A stretch of DNA of 64,000 bases. Source: Desulfurivibrio sp044068625. GTDB taxonomy: Bacteria > Desulfobacterota > Desulfobulbia > Desulfobulbales > Desulfurivibrionaceae. Below the pieces are notes generated by a model. It searched no databases. It saw only the letters and a program-made list of their open reading frames with translations, and had not been told where the DNA came from. The position numbers and the translations under genes are program-made. The stretch is from positions 27,362 to 91,361 of the forward strand of contig NZ_JBIPKH010000014.1 in NCBI RefSeq assembly GCF_044068625.1, read 5' to 3'. Shown here one piece after another: positions 16,504-25,569 of the stretch (positions are counted from its first letter, which is position 1; each line of letters opens with the position of its first letter).

Positions 16504-17525
16504 CAGGCTTTGCCGGTGAACTTTTGCCGTAACCGGCCAATCCGGGCCAGGGAGCCGGCAAGCCGGGCGGGGGCCAGTTGGCCCGTCGCCAGGGCTTGGC
16601 GCAGCCGCTCCTTGGCCCGCCGCACTTTTTGATGATCGTGGCAGATCAGCAGTTGATCGGCGCCCGCCAGCAGGGCGGCCAGGGCCGCCTCCTCCACCGC
16701 CTGGTGATTTTCGATGGCCCCCATCTCCAGATCATCGGTGACGATCACCCCCCGATAACCCATCTGCCGGCGCAGCAGCTGTTCCAGGATCGACGGAGAG
16801 AGGGTGGCCGGCCGCTCCGAGTCCAGGGCTGGGTAGATGGTGTGCGAGGTCATGATCGCCGCCACCCCCAGGTCGGCGGCGGCCTGAAAGGGGGGCAGGT
16901 CCAAACGTTCCAGCTCCTCCCGCTCCCGCCTCAGGGTGGGCAGGGTCTGATGGGGATCCAGGCGGGCGCTGCCCAGGCCGGGAAAATGCTTGGCGCAGGC
17001 GGCCAGACCGGCCTCCTGCATGGTTTTGATCACCAGACAACCCAAACGGGCCACGGTGGCGGGGTCATCCCCCAGCACCCGCCGCTCCATGTAAAACCCC
17101 TGGCCCGCCGGGCAAAGATCCAGCACCGGGGCCAGATTCATATTGATCCCCACCGCCAGCAGCTCCGCCGCGCAGGTACGGGCGTAATCCACCAGGGCCG
17201 CCTCCGGTTCCGGGCCTTCGGCCAACACCCGGGCATCGGCAAACTGGGTGAAGGGGGGGGGCAGGCGAGCCACTGTGCCCCCCTCCTGATCGATGGCGAT
17301 CAGCGGCGGCGGCAGGCCGGCCTCCCGGCAGGTCCGGGCCAGATCGGCCCCCAGTTGCCCAAGCTGCTCCGTCCCCCCCACGTTGCGTTTGAAAAGAATA
17401 AAATCGTTGACCCGGTCACGCTGGATCAGCTCCCGGGTGGATTGATCCAGCTGCTGACCCGGCAGGCCAACCATGAACAGGCCGCCAATTTCCATGGCGG
17501 AACTGGGGGGGGCAAGCGGGCTCAT
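16500..17525 (-). CDS. nagZ: Beta-N-acetylhexosaminidase (GH3)
   Basis: 341 residues. GH3 landmarks: IAIDQEGGTVARL, RVLGDDPATVARLG, CAKHFPGLGSARLDPHQTLP and GVIVTDDLEMGAI, whose TDD carries the catalytic nucleophile Asp. The KHFPG...DPH loop holds the acid/base His typical of NagZ. It removes GlcNAc from recycled muropeptides in the cytoplasm; no signal peptide is present. It overlaps queC by ATGA. The start may also be the internal Met at residue 11 (MEIGGL), which is where most homologues align. Confidence 0.9.
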   Translation of the reverse strand: MSPLAPPSSAMEIGGLFMVGLPGQQLDQSTRELIQRDRVNDFILFKRNVGGTEQLGQLGADLARTCREAGLPPPLIAIDQEGGTVARLPPPFTQFADARVLAEGPEPEAALVDYARTCAAELLAVGINMNLAPVLDLCPAGQGFYMERRVLGDDPATVARLGCLVIKTMQEAGLAACAKHFPGLGSARLDPHQTLPTLRREREELERLDLPPFQAAADLGVAAIMTSHTIYPALDSERPATLSPSILEQLLRRQMGYRGVIVTDDLEMGAIENHQAVEEAALAALLAGADQLLICHDHQKVRRAKERLRQALATGQLAPARLAGSLARIGRLRQKFTGKAC

Positions 17526-18244
17526 CGAGCATACTCCAGGGGATCGGCCTGCCCGGCCTGGGCAAAACCTTTAAGACGCAGGATACAGGCATCACAACGG
17601 CCGCAGGACCGCTGGGCCGGGCCGGGATCGTAGCAGGAGTGGGTCTGGGCGTAATCCACCCCCAACTCCAGCCCCCTGGCGATGATCTCCCCTTTGCTCA
17701 GGGCAAGCAGGGGGGCCTGGATCCGAAACCCCTGCCCCTCCCGCCCCGCCCGGGTGCCGAGATTGGCGGCGGCGGCAAAGGCGGCCAGGTAATCGGGCCG
17801 GCAATCGGGGTAACCGCTGAAATCGACGGCGTTGACCCCGATGAAGATATCCCGGGCCCCCAACACCTCGGCCCAGGAGACGGCGTAGGCCAGGAAAATG
17901 GTGTTGCGTCCCGGCACATAGGTAACCGGGATCTCTCCGGCGCCCCCGGATGCGACCATGGCCTCGGGGGAGCGATCCTTGGGCACCGCCAGTTGGGAAG
18001 TCAGGGCCGAGCCGCCGATGGCGTCCAGGGCGATATCAAGCACCAGGTGCTCCGCCGCCCCCCAGCGCCGGGCGTTGGCCCGGGCCAGTTCCAACTCGCG
18101 GGTGTGGCGCTGGCCATAGGAGAAGGAGAGACAGTGACAGCGAAATCCCGCGGTGGCGGCCAGGGCCAGCACCGTGGTGGAATCAAGGCCGCCGGAGAGC
18201 AACACCACCGCTTTTTTTGCCGGGAAGGGAGTTTGATCGTTCAT
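17522..18244 (-). CDS. queC: 7-cyano-7-deazaguanine synthase
   Basis: 240 residues. The PP-loop motif SGGLDSTT lies near residue 17 and the zinc site CYDPGPAQRSCGRCDAC near the C-terminus, both diagnostic for QueC. It converts carboxy-deazaguanine to preQ0 with ATP and ammonia, on the way to queuosine in tRNA. First gene of the minus-strand run; the mnh operon diverges 96 bp away. Confidence 0.95.
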   Translation of the reverse strand: MNDQTPFPAKKAVVLLSGGLDSTTVLALAATAGFRCHCLSFSYGQRHTRELELARANARRWGAAEHLVLDIALDAIGGSALTSQLAVPKDRSPEAMVASGGAGEIPVTYVPGRNTIFLAYAVSWAEVLGARDIFIGVNAVDFSGYPDCRPDYLAAFAAAANLGTRAGREGQGFRIQAPLLALSKGEIIARGLELGVDYAQTHSCYDPGPAQRSCGRCDACILRLKGFAQAGQADPLEYAR

Positions 18245-18303
18245 GCCGCCAACCTAATCCCCCACCCCCCCCATCGTCAATACGGTTGTCGCGGCGGCGG
18301 CGA

Positions 18304-18333
18304 TTGACAAAGAAAAGCCCTTCGTGGTTGAAT
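18304..18333 (+). promoter_or_regulatory. Candidate promoter of the mnh operon
   Basis: TTGACA (18304-18309), an 18-bp gap and TTGAAT (18328-18333). The start of transcription would fall at about 18340, at or next to the mnhE ATG (18341), and no Shine-Dalgarno sequence is visible there. If real, the mRNA would be nearly leaderless. The -10 matches only four of six positions. Confidence 0.4.
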
Positions 18334-18340
18334 ATCCGAC

Positions 18341-18844
18341 ATGATCCTCTTCGGCGAACATCACATCACCTGGCGCCGCCTGGGCCGCCGCTCCCTGGAG
18401 TTGGCCGCGATCTGGCTGATCCTCACCGGCGGCCAGCCCGATGCCTGGCTGCCGGGGCTGGCGGTGGTGATCCCCGCCGCCCTGGCCTCCCTGCTCCTGC
18501 CCGTATCCCGGGCCTGGCGGTGGCGGCTGGGCGGGCTGTGCCGCTTTCTGCCCTTCTTTCTCCTCCGTTCCCTGTGGGCCGGCCTCGATGTGGCCCGCCG
18601 GGCCCTGGCCCCCGATCCCGCCCTGCGCCCGGGCCTGCACCGCTACCACTGGCAACTGCCCGAAGGCCCGGCCCGGATCTTTTTCCTCAACACCGTTTCC
18701 CTGCTGCCCGGCACCCTCAGCGTCGGCCTGGACCGGGAGAGCCTGCTGATCCACACCATCAATGCCGACCGCGATCTCGACGGCGATCTGGCCCGACTGG
18801 AGAAGATGGTCCAGCTGCTCTTTCACCAGGAGGATCGGCCATGA
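18341..18844 (+). CDS. mnhE: Mrp/Mnh antiporter subunit E
   Basis: 167 residues. The N-terminal hydrophobic segments, the linker GLDVARRALAPDPALRPGLH and the tail (IFFLNTVSLLPGTLSVGLDRESLLIHTI) match MrpE/MnhE/MbhA. This small subunit belongs to the membrane antiporter complex exchanging cations (usually sodium) for protons. It overlaps the next gene by 4 bp (ATGA). First of eight tightly packed genes. Confidence 0.88.
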   Translation: MILFGEHHITWRRLGRRSLELAAIWLILTGGQPDAWLPGLAVVIPAALASLLLPVSRAWRWRLGGLCRFLPFFLLRSLWAGLDVARRALAPDPALRPGLHRYHWQLPEGPARIFFLNTVSLLPGTLSVGLDRESLLIHTINADRDLDGDLARLEKMVQLLFHQEDRP

Positions 18845-19137
18845 GCGTCGAAGCGCTGCTGCTGGGCTGCGTCCTCTTCCTGCTGCTCACCATCGGCCTG
18901 GGACTGATCCGGGTGGTCCGCGGCCCCAGCCCGGCCGACCGGATGCTCTCCGCCCAGCTCTTCGGCACCAGCGGCGTGGCGATCTTTCTGCTGCTGGCCG
19001 AACTGCGGGATGACCCGACCCTGCGCCATATCGCCCTGGTTTACGCCCTGCTGGCGGCGGTGGCGGTAATCACCTTTGTCCGTCGCGGCAGCGACGAAAA
19101 TCAAGCCCCGGACCCGGACCCCGAGGAGCGGAAATAA
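18841..19137 (+). CDS. mnhF: Mrp/Mnh antiporter subunit F
   Basis: 98 residues, three membrane spans, with the family block IRVVRGPSPADRMLSAQL near residue 22 and a conserved ALVYALLAAVAVITFV segment. The start ATG overlaps the mnhE stop. The charged tail (DENQAPDPDPEERK) is cytoplasmic. The stop TAA is followed directly by the GTG of mnhG. Confidence 0.9.
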   Translation: MSVEALLLGCVLFLLLTIGLGLIRVVRGPSPADRMLSAQLFGTSGVAIFLLLAELRDDPTLRHIALVYALLAAVAVITFVRRGSDENQAPDPDPEERK

Positions 19138-19491
19138 GTGGAACTGTTGGCGCTCATCCGCGGCTGGCTGGCCCTGGGCCTGATCGTCATCGCCATGCCT
19201 TTTTTTCTGGCCGGCACCGTGGGGCTGCTCCGTTTCCCCGATGCCTGCACCCGGATCCATGCCGTAACCAAGGCGGATAATGTCGGCCTGGGCCTGCTGG
19301 TGACCGGGTTAATTCTGCGGAACTGGTCGCCGGCGGTGGGGGCCGAACTGCTGCTGATCTGGACCCTGGTGCTCTCCGCCGGCGCCACCGCCGGCCACCT
19401 GGTGGGGGCTCTGGCCCTGGGCCGGCGAAACCCGGAGCCGGCAGGAGCCGCTGCCAGGCCCACCCCCATCCCCAAGGAGCGGCAACCATGA
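19138..19491 (+). CDS. mnhG: Mrp/Mnh antiporter subunit G
   Basis: 117 residues with three membrane spans and the signature GLLRFPDACTRIHAVTKADN near residue 28, diagnostic of MrpG/MnhG/MbhC. It begins with GTG at 19138, directly after the mnhF stop, so it depends on translational coupling. It overlaps the following gene by ATGA. Confidence 0.9.
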   Translation: MELLALIRGWLALGLIVIAMPFFLAGTVGLLRFPDACTRIHAVTKADNVGLGLLVTGLILRNWSPAVGAELLLIWTLVLSAGATAGHLVGALALGRRNPEPAGAAARPTPIPKERQP

Positions 19492-20453
19492 ACCCGCTGC
19501 TGACAGCCCTTGACCTCTGCCTGGCCGCCATCCTCATCGGCCTGACCTGGGCGGTGCTGTTCAGCCGCGATGATTTTCGGGCCGTGGTGCTGTTTATCTC
19601 CCTGGGCCTGTTAATGGCCCTGGCCTGGGTGCGCCTCTCCGCCCCGGAGGTGGCCCTGGCCGAGGCGGCCATCGGCGCCGGGATCAGTGGCGCCCTGCTG
19701 CTCTCCGCCCTGCCGCGGCTGCGAAAAAGAGATAATCAAACCGGCCCCGCAAGGAAGGAGAAGGAGCGACGGAACCGCTGGCTGGCACCCGCCGGGCCCG
19801 GGGTCCTGGGGCTGCTGGGCCTGGCCACCCTGCTCCTGTTATTGACCAGCGGCATCCTGCTGGGGCTGACTCCGCCCTTTCGGACCGGCCCCGCCCCCTT
19901 GACCACCGAGCTGATGCCCCTGAGCGGGGTTAGCAATCAGGTTACCGCCGTGCTCCTCAACTTCCGCAGCTTCGACACCCTGCTGGAGCTGGCGGTGCTG
20001 CTGCTGGCGGTGATGGGCCTCTGGTCCTGGGGCCGGGGCGGGCCGGCCGGCCCCGGCGGCCGGACGCCGATTGCGGCCGGACCGGTCCTGCTGACCCTGA
20101 TCCGGGGAATTCTGCCCTTGGCCATCCTGATCGCCGGTTACCTGGCCTGGATCGGCGACCGGGCCCCGGGGGGCGCTTTCCAGAGCGGGGCGGTGCTGGG
20201 CGCGGCCGGGATCATGCTGGGGTTGACGGTCCGGCCGCTGACCGATTTTTTTCCCACATGGCTGCTGCGGGCCGTCCTGGTGGTCGGCCTGGGTTTATTT
20301 CTGCTGCTGGCGGCCCTGCCCCTGGCCGGGGGAAGGCTCTTTTTCCAGTATCCCCCCGCTTATGCCGGAGCCTTCATTCTGGCCATCGAGGCGGCCGCCG
20401 CCCTGGCCATCGGCCTGGCCCTGAGCCTGCTGCCGGGGAGCCGGCCGCGATGA
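19488..20453 (+). CDS. MbhD/DUF4040 domain fused to MnhB-type subunit
   Basis: 321 residues. Residues about 1-85 match MbhD (DUF4040), with the block LSAPEVALAEAAIGAGISGALLL, which corresponds to the C-terminal part of MrpA. A charged linker (about 85-105) follows. A middle pair of spans resembles MbhE. Residues about 205-315 match MnhB/MbhF, with PGGAFQSGAVLGAAGIML. In Mrp operons the N-terminal part belongs to MrpA and in archaeal Mbh operons these are separate genes; here they are one chain. This order (E-F-G-D/B-C) is the Mbh order, although no hydrogenase genes follow. Confidence 0.82.
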   Translation: MNPLLTALDLCLAAILIGLTWAVLFSRDDFRAVVLFISLGLLMALAWVRLSAPEVALAEAAIGAGISGALLLSALPRLRKRDNQTGPARKEKERRNRWLAPAGPGVLGLLGLATLLLLLTSGILLGLTPPFRTGPAPLTTELMPLSGVSNQVTAVLLNFRSFDTLLELAVLLLAVMGLWSWGRGGPAGPGGRTPIAAGPVLLTLIRGILPLAILIAGYLAWIGDRAPGGAFQSGAVLGAAGIMLGLTVRPLTDFFPTWLLRAVLVVGLGLFLLLAALPLAGGRLFFQYPPAYAGAFILAIEAAAALAIGLALSLLPGSRPR

Positions 20454-20737
20454 GTTCCACCCTCCTCTTCGGCCTGACCGGACTGACCATGTTCTGCCTG
20501 GGCCTGGGCGCCCTTTTTTCCCAGCCCGCCGTGCTGCGCAAGATCCTGGGGCTCAACATCTGCGGCAGCGGCATCTTTCTACTGATGATCAGCATCGCTT
20601 ACGATCCGGCGGGAGGAGCGCCCGATCCGGTCCTGCACGCCTTGGTACTCACCGGAATCGTGATCTCGGTGAGCATCACCGCCTTCGCCCTGGCCCTGGC
20701 CGGCCGGGAGCCGAAGCCCAAGGGGCCGGCGGAATGA
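20450..20737 (+). CDS. mnhC: Mrp/Mnh antiporter subunit C (NuoK-like)
   Basis: 95 residues, three spans, homologous to NuoK of complex I. The block LGLNICGSGIFLLMI lies near residue 30, and PDPVLHALVLTGIVISVSITA near 60 is the MrpC/MnhC signature. The start ATG overlaps the previous stop by 4 bp, and its own stop overlaps the next gene by 4 bp. Confidence 0.92.
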   Translation: MSSTLLFGLTGLTMFCLGLGALFSQPAVLRKILGLNICGSGIFLLMISIAYDPAGGAPDPVLHALVLTGIVISVSITAFALALAGREPKPKGPAE

Positions 20738-22293
20738 CTCCTCCCCTGCCGCCACCTTGGCCGATTCTGCTGATCGTGCTGCCCCTGGCCGCGGCCCTGC
20801 TGGCCTTTGCCCTGCCGCGCCTGGCGGGCTGGGCCGCCCTGCTGACCATGGCCGCCGTCCCGGCCCTGCTGCTGCCCTTAACCGCCCTGGTCAGCCCGGG
20901 CTCTTCCCTGCTTTATCCCCTGGGTGGCTGGCCCCCCGCGCTGGGCATCGGCCTGCTGGCCGACGGCCTGAGCCTGTGGCTGCTGTGGCTGGGGGCGGCG
21001 GTCAATATCGCCGTCGGCTTTTATGCCCGGCGCTATTTTTTATCCGCCCCGGGGGGAGCAACCACCGCGAGCGGCCGCTACTTCCCCCCCCTGTGGCTGA
21101 TGCTCTGGGCCGCCTTCAACGGCCTGCTGCTCAGCGCCGATCTGTTCAATATTTATGTGGGCCTGGAGCTGCTGGGGCTGGCGGCGGTCTGCCTGGCGGC
21201 CCTGGGCGACGGCCGGGAAGCCCGCCGGGCCGCCCTGCGCTATCTGCTGCTCAACCTCTTCGGCTCCCTCTCTTTTCTGCTGGCGGTGGTCCTGATCTAC
21301 CGCCAGACCGGCAGTCTCAACCTGGCCCTGTTCCGGGAGCTGACCGCCCCCGATCCCCTGATTACCCTGGCCCTGGCCCTGCTCAGCCTGGGCCTGATCA
21401 TCAAATCGGCCCTCTTCCCTCTCCACTTCTGGCTGCCCCCGGCCCACGCCCAGGCCCCGGCCCCGGTTTCCGCCCTGCTTTCCGCCCTGGTGGTCAAGGC
21501 TTCACTCTACCTGCTGCTGCGGGTCTGGCTGGCGCTTGCGGAGGGAGGCGCCCTTGATCCGACCCCGCTCTTCCAGCTTTTCGGAATCCTGGGGGCGGGG
21601 GCCATCTTCTGGGGATCGCTGCAGGCCCTGCGCTGTGCCGGCTTCAAGGAGCTGATCGCCTACTCCACCGTGGCCCAGATGGGCTACCTCTTCCTGGTTT
21701 TTCCCCTCCTCACCGGACCGGAACCGGCCAGCGCCCTTTACGGGCTGCTCTTTTTCCTGGCGGCCCACGCCCTGGCCAAGGCCGCCCTCTTCCTGGTGGC
21801 GGGAACCATCGCCAAGCAGCGCCAGCCGGCGGGGAAAGCCAACCGGCCGCTGCTGATCTCCGACCTGACCGGCCTGAGCCGCACCCTGCCCCTGACCTCC
21901 CTCACCCTGGCCCTGGCCGCCGTCAGCCTGATGGGCCTGCCGCCCAGCGGCGGTTTCGTCGGCAAATGGTACCTGCTCCACGCCGCCCTCACCGGTCGGC
22001 AATGGTGGTGGACCGCGGCCATCATCGGCGGCGGCCTGCTCAGCCTGGCCTACCTGCTGCGGCCGGTGGCCCGGACCTTCACCCGCTCCGAGTCGGACCG
22101 GAAACGGGGGGGCGGGCCGGGGCAACCAGCAGTGAGTGACGCCGGGAAGCGGCAGGTGGTCTGGTCCCTGGAAGGGCCGGCGCTGCTGCTGGCCCTGATC
22201 GCCATTCTGCTGGGGATTTTCCCCTGGCTGCCCCTGGAGTGGCTGGGCGGCCTGCCCAACCTCAGCCCGATCCAGCCGGGGAGGATGCCATGA
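20734..22293 (+). CDS. mnhD: Mrp/Mnh subunit D, first of three NuoL/M/N-like subunits
   Basis: 519 residues, about 14 spans. The key helix-5 glutamate is present (NIYVGLELLGLA), as are the lysines of SLGLIIKSALFPLHFWLPPAH and ALVVKASLYLLL. It therefore keeps the proton-path residues known in MrpD and NuoM. A charged loop of about 35 residues (about 450-480) separates the last two spans. It overlaps both neighbours by 4 bp. Confidence 0.9.
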   Translation: MTPPLPPPWPILLIVLPLAAALLAFALPRLAGWAALLTMAAVPALLLPLTALVSPGSSLLYPLGGWPPALGIGLLADGLSLWLLWLGAAVNIAVGFYARRYFLSAPGGATTASGRYFPPLWLMLWAAFNGLLLSADLFNIYVGLELLGLAAVCLAALGDGREARRAALRYLLLNLFGSLSFLLAVVLIYRQTGSLNLALFRELTAPDPLITLALALLSLGLIIKSALFPLHFWLPPAHAQAPAPVSALLSALVVKASLYLLLRVWLALAEGGALDPTPLFQLFGILGAGAIFWGSLQALRCAGFKELIAYSTVAQMGYLFLVFPLLTGPEPASALYGLLFFLAAHALAKAALFLVAGTIAKQRQPAGKANRPLLISDLTGLSRTLPLTSLTLALAAVSLMGLPPSGGFVGKWYLLHAALTGRQWWWTAAIIGGGLLSLAYLLRPVARTFTRSESDRKRGGGPGQPAVSDAGKRQVVWSLEGPALLLALIAILLGIFPWLPLEWLGGLPNLSPIQPGRMP

Positions 22294-23828
22294 ACGCCAC
22301 CCCGGCCCTGATCAACATCAATGCCTGGCTGCCCATCGCCATTCTCTTCAGCTCCTTTGTCGCCGGGATCATCATCTTCTTTCTGAGGGAGGAGAGCGTC
22401 GGCCTGCGCACCCTCCTCAACCTGGGCGGGGCGACGCTTAAGCTGGTGCTGATCGGGGTGATGATCCACGGCATGTTTCGGGGCCTGGAGTACGAGGCCG
22501 GCATCCCCTTCCTGCCCGGCATCACCCTGAGCCTGCGGGCCGACTCCCTGTCGGTGCTGTTCGCCGCCCTCTCGGCGGTACTCTGGCTGCTCACCACCAT
22601 CTACGCCGTGGGTTATCTGGAAAACTCGCCCAACCGCAGCCGTTTCTTCGGTTTTTTCAGCCTTTGCGTCAGCGCCACGGTGGGGGTGGCCCTGGCCGGC
22701 AACCTGATCACCTTCCTGCTCTTCTACGAGATGCTGACCCTGGCCACCTACCCCCTGGTGGTCCATCGCGGCACTCCCCAGGCCCTGCGGGCCGGGCGAA
22801 TCTATCTCTACTACACGGTGGGGGGCGGCGCCCTGCTGCTACTGGGCACCCTCTGGCTCTGGACCCTGGCCGGCGACCTCAATTTCACCCCCGGCGGAAT
22901 CCTGACGGCCCTCGGCCCCGACCACCGCTTCAGTCTCCAGGTGATCTTTTTCCTGCTGATTGCCGGGGTGGGGGTCAAGGCCGCCCTCTTCCCCTTCTGC
23001 TACTGGCTGCCCGTCGCCATGGCCGCCCCGGCCCCGGTTTCCGCCCTGCTCCACGCGGTGGCGGTGGTCAAGGCCGGGGCCTTCGGGATCGTACGGGTGG
23101 TTTTCGACATCTACGGGGTGGAGTTCGCCCGCCTGCTGGCGGTACTGCCCTGGCTGGCGGGGTTGGCGGCGCTGACCATCATTTACGGCTCGTTGCGGGC
23201 CTTAAGCCAGGACAGCCTGAAAAAGCGGCTGGCCTGGTCCACGGTCAGCCAGGTTTCCTATATCGCCCTGGGGGTGGGGGTGGGCGGCCCCACCGCGGTG
23301 ATCGGTGGCCTGGCCCATCTGGTGCATCAGGGCCTGATGAAGATCACCCTCTTTTTCTGTGCCGGCAACCTGGCCGAAACCCTGGGGGTGCATAAAATCT
23401 CCCAGATGACCGGCATGGGTCGGCGGATGCCCTGGACCATGACCGCCTTCACCATCGCCGCCCTGGGTATGATCGGAGTCCCGCCCATGGCCGGATTTTT
23501 CAGCAAATGGTACCTGGGCTGGGGCGGGCTGGAGGTGGGCCAGCCCTGGGTGCTGGCGGTGCTGGGGCTCAGCACCCTGCTCAACGCCGCCTACTTCCTG
23601 CCGGTAATCTACCGGGTCTGGTTCCGGACCCCGGAACACACCCCCTTCCGGGATAATCGGGCCAGCCAGATCAATTACCGCCGGGGCGGCCAGGAGGCCA
23701 ACTGGATGCTGCTGGTTCCCTCGCTGCTCACCGCCCTGCTGGTGCTGCTGGCGGGAATCATGGCCAATGCCCCTTGGAGCCCTCTCTCCTGGGCCACCAT
23801 TATCGCCTTGGGAGGTTTCCGGCCATGA
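22290..23828 (+). CDS. Second NuoL/MrpD-like antiporter subunit
   Basis: 512 residues, about 14 spans. The helix-5 glutamate is present in LLFYEMLTLATYPL. The next blocks are GVGVKAALFPFCYWLPVAM and LLHAVAVVKAGAFGI, more like NuoL/MbhH than MrpD. A tail rich in charged residues (FRTPEHTPFRDNRASQ) precedes the last span. The ATG at 22290 overlaps the previous stop; an open frame further upstream lies inside the previous gene. Confidence 0.87.
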   Translation: MNATPALININAWLPIAILFSSFVAGIIIFFLREESVGLRTLLNLGGATLKLVLIGVMIHGMFRGLEYEAGIPFLPGITLSLRADSLSVLFAALSAVLWLLTTIYAVGYLENSPNRSRFFGFFSLCVSATVGVALAGNLITFLLFYEMLTLATYPLVVHRGTPQALRAGRIYLYYTVGGGALLLLGTLWLWTLAGDLNFTPGGILTALGPDHRFSLQVIFFLLIAGVGVKAALFPFCYWLPVAMAAPAPVSALLHAVAVVKAGAFGIVRVVFDIYGVEFARLLAVLPWLAGLAALTIIYGSLRALSQDSLKKRLAWSTVSQVSYIALGVGVGGPTAVIGGLAHLVHQGLMKITLFFCAGNLAETLGVHKISQMTGMGRRMPWTMTAFTIAALGMIGVPPMAGFFSKWYLGWGGLEVGQPWVLAVLGLSTLLNAAYFLPVIYRVWFRTPEHTPFRDNRASQINYRRGGQEANWMLLVPSLLTALLVLLAGIMANAPWSPLSWATIIALGGFRP

Positions 23829-25561
23829 CCTCCTCCCCCACCGCCCTGCTGCTGGCCCTGACCATCCTGACCCCGCTGCTGCTGGCCCTGCCGCTCTGGT
23901 GGCCGGCCCGGCGAGAGGCGACCCGGCGGCTGGCCCCCATGGCCGCCCTCCCCGCCCTGCTGCTGGCCCTGTTGGGGGAGGAGGGGACGACCCTGGCCCT
24001 GCCCTGGCTGCTGCTGGGGACGGAACTGGGCCTGGACGCCACCGGCCGGATTTTTCTGCTGCTCAGCGCTTGGCTCTGGCTGATCGCCGCCTGGTTTGCC
24101 ACCGCCTACCTGGCCGAGGACCGCCGCGCCCATCTGTTTCTGCTCTTCTTCCTGGCGGCCATGGCGGGTAATTTCGGGCTGATCGTCGCCCGGGACCTGA
24201 TCAGCTTCAACCTCTTCTTCTCCCTGATGGGCCTGAGCGCCTACGGCCTGGTCATCCACCGCCGCGATCCCGCCGCCCTGCGGGCCGGCCGGATCTACCT
24301 GACCCTGGTGATCCTGGGGGAGGTCTTGATCTTTTGCGGGCTGGTGGGTCTGGTCTGGCAAACCGGCGGCATAGTGCAGCTGACCGCCCTCCCTGCTCCG
24401 GCGGGGCTGCCGCCGGCCCTGATTGCCTGTCTGCTGCTGGGCTTCGGAATCAAGGCCGGGATGGTGCCCCTCCATTTCTGGCTGCCCCTGGCCCATCCCG
24501 CCGCCCCGATTCCGGCCAGCGCCGTCCTCTCCGGGGTAATGATCAAGGCGGGCCTGCTGGGCTGGCTCCGCTTTCTGCCCGGTGATGGCGCCGGGCCGGA
24601 GCTGGGTTCACTGTGCCTGCTGCTCGGGTTGGTCGCCGCCGGTTACGGCGCCCTCAAGGGGTTGACCCGGGATGACCCCAAAACGGTGCTGGCCTGGTCC
24701 AGTATCAGCCAGATGGGTCTGCTCACCGTGGGCCTGGGACTGTTTTTGGCTGGAGGGGCGGCCCGGGAACCGGCCCTGGCCGCCATTCAGCTTTTCGCGG
24801 TCCACCACGGCCTGGCCAAGGGCGCCCTCTTTCTGGCGGTGGGGGTGGCCGGCCGGATCAACCTGAGGGAACCGCTCCTGGCGGCGGCGGTGCTGCTGCC
24901 AGCTCTTTCCCTGGCGGGAGCGCCCCTGACCAGTGGTTTTGCCGCCAAAAACCTGCTGCTGGAGGCCGCCGCCGGGCGGGAGTTTCTGCCTCCGTTGCTC
25001 AGCGCCTCCTCCCTGCTCACCGCCCTTTTGATGCTCCACTTCCTACGCCGGCTCCGGGCTCTCCGCCAAGGGGAAAAGAGCGCCGCCACCCCGGCCGGGG
25101 CCAGCGGCCGACGGTTGCCCCTGGCGATCCTGGCTATCTCCGGCCTGCCGCCGCTCTGGTCTTTCCTGCCCGGGCTTGGTGAATTAACCGCCCGGCTGCC
25201 GGCTGCCGGCGGGGACAAGATCGGCGCCGCCCTGCTCCCCATCATCCTGGCCCTGGCCCTGGCCGGACTGGCTGGCCGCTTCCGGCCAAGGCCCAAGGAA
25301 CGGGACCTGCGGCCCCACGCTGCCGGGGAACCTGGACCGGAACCCCATGACCGGCTGGCCGGCCTGATTCGCTGGTGGCAGCGCCACCGGGGCCAAAGGC
25401 AAAATCTCCAGGCCGCCGCCGAATTTCGCCGCCGCCGGTGGCTGGCCCAATGGCGCCAACGGGGACGGCGGACCCAACAGGCCCCCACCCCCTGGCCCCT
25501 GGCCGGAGTTTGCTCACTGGGGCTGATTATCCTGTTTTTTCTGTTGCTGCGGGTACCGTAA
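23825..25561 (+). CDS. Third NuoL/M/N-like antiporter subunit, helix-5 glutamate missing
   Basis: 578 residues. The core (about 1-490) resembles HyfB/MrpD-type subunits, with lysines kept in GFGIKAGMVPLHFWLPLAHP and SGVMIKAGLLG. Where the other two subunits carry the conserved helix-5 Glu, this one reads FNLFFSLMGLSAYGL, with Ser at the aligned place. Residues about 490-560 form an unusual Arg/Gln-rich cytoplasmic segment (RHRGQRQNLQAA, then RRRRW) before a final span. It ends 8 bp from the convergent sfsA gene. It may be a structural or regulatory arm rather than a pump, which is an inference from the missing residue. Confidence 0.85.
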   Translation: MTSSPTALLLALTILTPLLLALPLWWPARREATRRLAPMAALPALLLALLGEEGTTLALPWLLLGTELGLDATGRIFLLLSAWLWLIAAWFATAYLAEDRRAHLFLLFFLAAMAGNFGLIVARDLISFNLFFSLMGLSAYGLVIHRRDPAALRAGRIYLTLVILGEVLIFCGLVGLVWQTGGIVQLTALPAPAGLPPALIACLLLGFGIKAGMVPLHFWLPLAHPAAPIPASAVLSGVMIKAGLLGWLRFLPGDGAGPELGSLCLLLGLVAAGYGALKGLTRDDPKTVLAWSSISQMGLLTVGLGLFLAGGAAREPALAAIQLFAVHHGLAKGALFLAVGVAGRINLREPLLAAAVLLPALSLAGAPLTSGFAAKNLLLEAAAGREFLPPLLSASSLLTALLMLHFLRRLRALRQGEKSAATPAGASGRRLPLAILAISGLPPLWSFLPGLGELTARLPAAGGDKIGAALLPIILALALAGLAGRFRPRPKERDLRPHAAGEPGPEPHDRLAGLIRWWQRHRGQRQNLQAAAEFRRRRWLAQWRQRGRRTQQAPTPWPLAGVCSLGLIILFFLLLRVP

Positions 25562-25569
25562 GCGGACCG

